Shown: positions 62,184 to 64,000 of the stretch, piece after piece
Position numbering within the stretch: position 1 is the stretch's first letter
Layout of the letters: each line of letters begins with the position of its first letter
NCBI GenBank assembly: GCA_031292305.1
Contig: JARLHJ010000024.1
Location: forward strand, 13,078-77,077
DNA from: Candidatus Babeliales bacterium
GTDB lineage: Bacteria > Babelota > Babeliae > Babelales > JABDEC01
DNA: 64,000 nt
Direction: 5' to 3'
Position numbers and translations under genes: made by a program
Notes under the pieces: generated by a model
Told to the model about the DNA's origin: nothing
Databases searched by the model: none
What the model saw: only the letters and a program-made list of their open reading frames with translations

Positions 62184-63476
62184 ATTTAAACTTTTAATAA
62201 TTACAATATTTTGTTTAATTCCATCAATTGTATTTCCATTTGTTTCATACAATGTGTTAATCAAAGATGGTAAATTAGTTTTATTAATGGGCGATGCTCA
62301 TAGTACTGAGATAGATGAAATTAATACACAACATATTGATTATTTATTTGCAGTATTAAATAACTCATTGAGTAAATTAAGTAATAAAGTTAATTGTTTA
62401 ATAGAGATTCATCCCTCACTTTTTAAAGCTTTGTATTTAAACAAACAGTCTAATGATGCAAATATGGCAAAAACAATAGATCATTTATGTTCTAGTTATA
62501 TTAAAAATGCATTTTTTAATTTTGTGCCATGTGATACAAGAGGTCAAGAAAGTGATATTATAATGTCAGTTGGCGGGTCAATCAATAATTTAATATCAGA
62601 AATGGTATTTAAAGATGAAACTCCAAACGAAGATATTCAGATTCCTGAAAAAGCATCTTTTGAATTTAAAAAATTTGAAAAAATGATTAATGATATGGGA
62701 AGATGTAATTATTCTTTAAAAATGCAATTCAATATTTAAGACAAACTTTAAATACTGTCCAATCTTTCAATATTCTTCCGAAATATATTATTAAATATGA
62801 AAAATGCATTGAAAACTTTGAAAAGTTTTTTAGTGGTAATTTAAATGAAAATATAAGTGATTTTTTTATCAATTTATTTAAGAAATGTAAAAATCTTAAA
62901 TCTGCTTATGATTTAAATAGACTTTTACATGATCAGATTACTCAATCAGATTTATTATATGCAAATATTTGTTTTTATAATAGTATCATAAAAGATCAAT
63001 TAAATAATTCTAATACGGCTATAATATGTGGGGATGCCCATTTTGATGTTTTAGTTGAAATGTTATTACAAAACGGGTATGTATCAATATCAAGTTTGGA
63101 TTCTAAGACTCAAAATGGATATGTAACGGCTTATGATATAAAACCTGATTTCGCGAAAAAATTAGCAGATGTAACTTTAGATTTTTTAAAACATCTAAAT
63201 TCAACAATTTCAAGCAGTTCAAGTTCAGTTTCAAGCAGTTCAAATTCAGTTACAGAGAAAAAAACTAATTTAGTAATGCAAAGATGTAATTTCTGTAATA
63301 AGAAGTCAGTGAATAATACATTTAAACAATGTATCGGCTGCATGCAGGTTCATTATTGTAGTCCCAAATGCCAACAATACGATTGGGAATTCCATAAAAA
63401 TATTTGCAATTGTTTAGCTGGCAAAAAACAACTTTATTTAGTTACGGATATTCATTTGGATGAAAACAATGAATAA
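62176..63476 (+). pseudogene. TraB/TIKI-MYND protein (copy 3), split by a frameshift
   Basis: The frame from ATG 62176 stops at 62739 after 187 residues; the rest of the protein continues one frame over to 63476. Adding one A to the A5 run at 62718-62722 restores a full-length protein of about 433 residues, with SLKNAIQYLRQTLN aligning to SLKQYIDNLNKNAK of copy 2. Motifs: GDAHSTEIDEINTQH near 38, CLIEIHP, PCDTRG, GDAHFDVL in the second part, a Ser-rich linker and MYND finger (CNFCNKKSVN, CIGCMQVHYC, KCQQYDWEFHKNIC). Broken gene, slippage site, or sequencing error. Confidence 0.7.
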
Positions 63477-64000
63477 ATTAAAATTTTTAGTATTAATAGC
63501 CTTTTTAATGCCCTCAATAATAAAACCTTTTGTCTCTTGCTATTTAATGGAAAAAGACGGTAAATATGTGTTGTTGTTAGGGGATTTGCATAATAGTCAA
63601 ATTAATGATCTAAATGAGATACATTTTAATAAATTAAAAGATATTATTGGTAAATTTAACAATTCAAATAAAATAAATGCTTTTGTGGAATTATTTCAAT
63701 GCAATTCAGAATTATATAAAATTAAAAAAAATGTTAAAAAATTACCTTATGGCCAATACTTAGGCGCTGTGACATTCGATAAATTTGCAGAAGAATTAGA
63801 AAATCCTAAGTTTTTTAAGATAATTCCTTCTGATATTAGAAAATCTGAATATTCCATTTTATTTAAAACAATCAAGATTATTCAAGTAATTTTATTTAGT
63901 AAAATCATTAATCCAGAACAATTAAATGAAAAATTTGATTTTAATGAATTGGTAACTAAATACCAGGCATCAGGCAATATGGATTATAGTTTGAATGAAT
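63469..64000 (+). CDS. TraB/TIKI-like secreted protein (copy 4), cut by window end
   Basis: ATG 63469 overlaps the previous stop by eight bases, the same junction as between copies 2 and 3. The 177 visible residues start KLKFLVLIAFLMPSIIKP (signal), then GDLHNSQINDLNEIHFNKL near 37, AFVELFQCN near 72 and PSDIRKSEY near 122, aligning with copies 1-3. The second G-x-x-H and any MYND finger would lie beyond the window. Confidence 0.75.
   Translation, partial: MNKLKFLVLIAFLMPSIIKPFVSCYLMEKDGKYVLLLGDLHNSQINDLNEIHFNKLKDIIGKFNNSNKINAFVELFQCNSELYKIKKNVKKLPYGQYLGAVTFDKFAEELENPKFFKIIPSDIRKSEYSILFKTIKIIQVILFSKIINPEQLNEKFDFNELVTKYQASGNMDYSLNE

Noticed and set aside
1-64000. tRNA, rRNA, tmRNA or CRISPR features
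   Set aside because: Intergenic regions were read on both strands; no cloverleaf-compatible segment, conserved rRNA stretch or regularly spaced repeat array was seen.

Overview
The window is AT-rich, gene-dense DNA from an intracellular-type, Gram-negative-like bacterium with a reduced genome. Evidence: an outer-membrane barrel protein, SurA-like periplasmic chaperones, LspA, MurB/GlmU and MreB; an archaeal/rickettsial-type ValRS; a queuine-type salvage pair (YhhQ + Tgt); and an unusually large set of secreted proteins built from eukaryotic-like repeats (ankyrin, TPR, LRR, WD40, MYND zinc finger, a SKP1/BTB-like domain). The closest fit I know is the Dependentiae (TM6/Babeliae) group of protist endosymbionts. 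This is inference from gene content; there is no rRNA here. No tRNA, rRNA, CRISPR array, transposase or phage gene was seen.

Layout. 1-7033: tyrS (cut by the window start), a degenerate M50 protease homologue, a membrane GT-C/TPR protein, valS and ybeY. 7037-17947: a minus-strand cassette with an LRR protein carrying a SKP1/BTB-like domain and two giant secreted proteins (1678 and 1536 aa) that start with an EndoU-like nuclease domain followed by ankyrin and TPR repeats. 18043-22211: rsmA, an ankyrin protein, mreB and an outer-membrane barrel. 22538-25675: four tandem secreted, LEA/apolipoprotein-like helical proteins. 25807-28536: glmU and sbcD. 28540-32204: a duplicated divergent pair (small secreted beta-rich protein / ankyrin protein). 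32238-35474: three SurA/PrsA-like genes, one with the isomerase domain deleted. 35558-41109: comF, pgpA-lspA-pheT and a TPR protein. 41249-42846: split LigD (phosphoesterase + polymerase). 42993-48259: small secreted membrane proteins, a RelE-type toxin-antitoxin pair, trhO, and coiled-coil proteins. 48407-55690: murB and secreted WD40 proteins. 55693-57484: yhhQ-tgt. 57585-59630: decayed and hypothetical genes and a SpoU methyltransferase. 59745-64000: a tandem array of at least four secreted TraB/TIKI-like proteins, of which the three with a visible C-terminus end in a MYND zinc finger; the array runs off the window.

Housekeeping genes form short overlapping operons (TAATG or ATGA junctions). 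Accessory genes are mostly monocistronic, each with a short signal peptide, and many sit in locally duplicated families, with visible duplication scars, frameshifts in A-runs and eroded tails. The most unusual systems are the EndoU-ankyrin-TPR giants, the SKP1-like LRR protein, and the TIKI-like/MYND array behind a near-consensus promoter with a palindrome over its -35 box. All are plausible host-directed effectors, but their export and function are inferred, not shown.
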